From assembly GCA_026261815.1 (NCBI GenBank), contig JAMPIT010000484.1, forward strand, positions 8,034,501 to 8,098,500: a stretch of 64,000 nucleotides of DNA, in the 5' to 3' direction. Of this stretch, positions 62,270 to 64,000 are shown one piece after another; the first letter of the stretch is position 1, and every line of letters starts with the position of its first letter. The position numbers and the translations under genes were made by a program. The notes below the pieces were generated by a model. It ran no database searches, was not told the DNA's origin, and was given only the letters and a program-made list of their open reading frames with translations. The DNA comes from Monarcha castaneiventris obscurior. Lineage: Eukaryota; Chordata; Aves; Passeriformes; Monarchidae.

Positions 62270-64000
62270 AACACAATACTTTCCAGAAAACTTCTTCCTT
62301 ACTCAGTGCACAAGATGGACAGTCCTCAATTAATGAGCAGCTATTGGAGATTTTTTTTATCGTCGGTGTTTGATATGTGGCCCTAAGCCTTATTTACAGC
62401 ACGTTGTTCAGACCCTGCTCAGACGTCAGAATTATTAATTTCCTTGCAGGCTTTTCTGTGCTGCTCATCACTACTGTATCCAAGTGCTACACATTTGCTA
62501 CACAGGTTTTAAATTAAATTTATCTTCATAAAGCCCCAGTGGGGGATGTGGTACTATCTCTGTTTTACAGATGGGGAACTGACAGAGATTAAGGTCAGAA
62601 AATTTCACCAAATTTGGATGTACATTTTAAGACATGAGATTGGATTTTAGCGCCCTTCAGATCACACGAGATGTTCTGTGTTTGGAAAACACCACTTGCT
62701 TCTTCAGCATCAAGTGTGTTTTTCATGTGGCTGGATAACTTCCCCAGCAGCTCAAGGCTGCAAACGGAACATTTACATGACACTACTGATTGCTGAGGAA
62801 AACTTTGTATTTGACACCTTGGGCAGTATCACGTAGGACATTGGAGCTTTCTCTGAATTAGGCAGAACTTCAGTGAATCACCTGAAGAAATGAGGCAGTG
62901 GGGCTTGCTGAAAACTCTAATATGACTTTACTATTAAAGACTGTTCCTTAATGCTTGCACATAAATTGGCATTACACAAGCCATCTGAATTCTCATCCTT
63001 GTCAATTTGGTAATTTGATTTTTGCAATGGAGAAAGATTAATTTGGAATATTGGAATTCGTGATCCAGTTAATTTGGGGAATGAATATTAATTGAGAAAC
63101 CATATTGCCTCAAAGATGGTACCGTCTTCTCTGTGATAAACACGAAGAGGATCTTTCCAAATGCACTCTCATTTTCATAGTATATTCAGATTTCTTTCCT
63201 CTATGAAGACATTCTAAATACCAGAAGATTTGTGAGCAAGTCTAGCAAAATACTGTGTCTCTATTCAGGAAAACTTTAATTGATGATTTTTATGTGTTGT
63301 GTCTGTATTTTGTATACTGAGTACATTTACATGATCTTCCTTGTATTTTCTCCACCAGAAGTTTATTTTATGCTAGTTTTTGTTTTGGGTCTGCTGACTG
63401 TTTATGGAGTAGCATAGAGAATTCAAGGTAAGCCCTTAGTTCTTCATAGTCCTTTAAAAGTAGGCGCGTGGATTTGCACCAAGCCTAAACATAGTGATTT
63501 GTGAGTCTTTCAGTTAATTTTCGAGAATTTTGGTTGGAGTAATTTGACCAAGGAAAAAAGATTTTACTGTATCATTTTGTGGCAATTTGTGCTCCTCAAA
63601 GTCTATATCTACTTTGTTTTCTTATCTGTTAGATACATATTTCCATATATTTTCCCAAAGCTCTTTGAAATCTTTAGCTGACAATGATTAGAGAAGTGAA
63701 ATGTTTCTTGCATTCATCAAGAAAGGTACCAGAACAGTGGCTGGTACATTGGAATTATGTAGATAGTTAGAGAACCCCTTTCTATAAACACCTTTGTTTA
63801 TAGAATGTTAACCTACATTCAACTTCTTAATAGGCTACATTCCTCGTATTCTGCCAAGTTCATATCTTATGTGGAGCTGAGAGGCTACCCCTGTGTATAT
63901 AAAGTTGGACGGTTTTCTCCTGCCTATGAAATGCACTCGGGGAAGCCAAAATGTCTCTTATAACAACACAATAAAATGAATTTTTCAGTAGTTTCAAAGT
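62270..64000. other. AT-rich non-coding DNA with one possible exon
   Basis: Apart from the possible exon at 63359-63427 no feature is supported. The stretch has no recognised repeats and is cut by the window end. Confidence 0.55.
63359..63427 (+). other. Possible 69-nt exon of an unknown transcript
   Basis: A pyrimidine-rich run ending in CACCAG (acceptor, AG at 63357-63358) is followed 69 bases later by a near-ideal donor, CAAG/GTAAGC (GT at 63428-63429). The length is a multiple of three, so inclusion or skipping would keep frame. One reading phase is open throughout (about 22 codons); the other two contain a stop, one after an 18-residue hydrophobic run. I do not recognise the peptide. 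It could be a small or alternative exon, a non-coding RNA exon, or a chance pairing of splice-like sequences. Orientation agrees with the weak hint from LTR strand bias that host transcription runs along the + strand. Confidence 0.22.

Noticed and set aside
1..64000. CRISPR arrays, operons, tRNA or rRNA genes, prophage
   Set aside because: No regularly spaced repeats, cloverleaf with T-loop and anticodon structure, or prokaryotic gene packing was seen. The sequence is vertebrate-like throughout.

Overview
This window reads as non-coding genomic DNA from a bird, most likely a songbird. The evidence is recognisable CR1 LINE 3' ends, several solo long terminal repeats (LTRs) of endogenous retrovirus families typical of passerines, a strongly AT-rich background, frequent stops in all frames, and no prokaryotic gene organisation. 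The taxonomic call rests on my knowledge of these repeat families, not on a search.

I find no convincing protein-coding gene. The longest open frames are short, overlap on both strands, lack recognisable domains, and the longest (171 codons, 51214-51729) lies inside an LTR. The window is therefore best taken as intergenic sequence or part of a very large intron. One possible short exon at 63359-63427 has good splice signals on both sides but no identified parent gene.

Layout. 1-11.4 kb: AT-rich single-copy DNA with a TA microsatellite and two small tandem duplications. 11.4-11.9 kb: an internally deleted sense-strand LTR followed by a CR1 tail. 16.1-16.4 kb: a 5'-truncated CR1 copy. 16.4-26.1 kb: single-copy DNA. 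26.1-29.0 kb: the densest repeat patch, with a truncated ERVL-like LTR and two complete antisense solo LTRs of different classes, 64 bp apart. 29-48.7 kb: mostly single-copy DNA with a short CR1 tail (32.6 kb) and stretches that look like conserved non-coding elements, notably at 33.8, 37.5, 39.4 and 40.7 kb. 48.7-49.0 kb: a GC-rich repeat fragment. 50.5-51.9 kb: a complete 1.34-kb ERVL-like solo LTR. 56.0-56.5 kb: a second member of the LTR family found at 28.4 kb. 61.9-62.3 kb: a 352-bp solo LTR with near-perfect 6-bp target-site duplication. 62.3-64 kb: single-copy DNA with the possible exon.

The main result of close reading is that LTR ends and target-site duplications can be placed at base resolution for five insertions, and that the duplication lengths (4, 5 and 6 bp) point to three retrovirus classes. 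Six of seven orientable LTRs are antisense, which weakly suggests host transcription along the + strand. I found no new biological system here.
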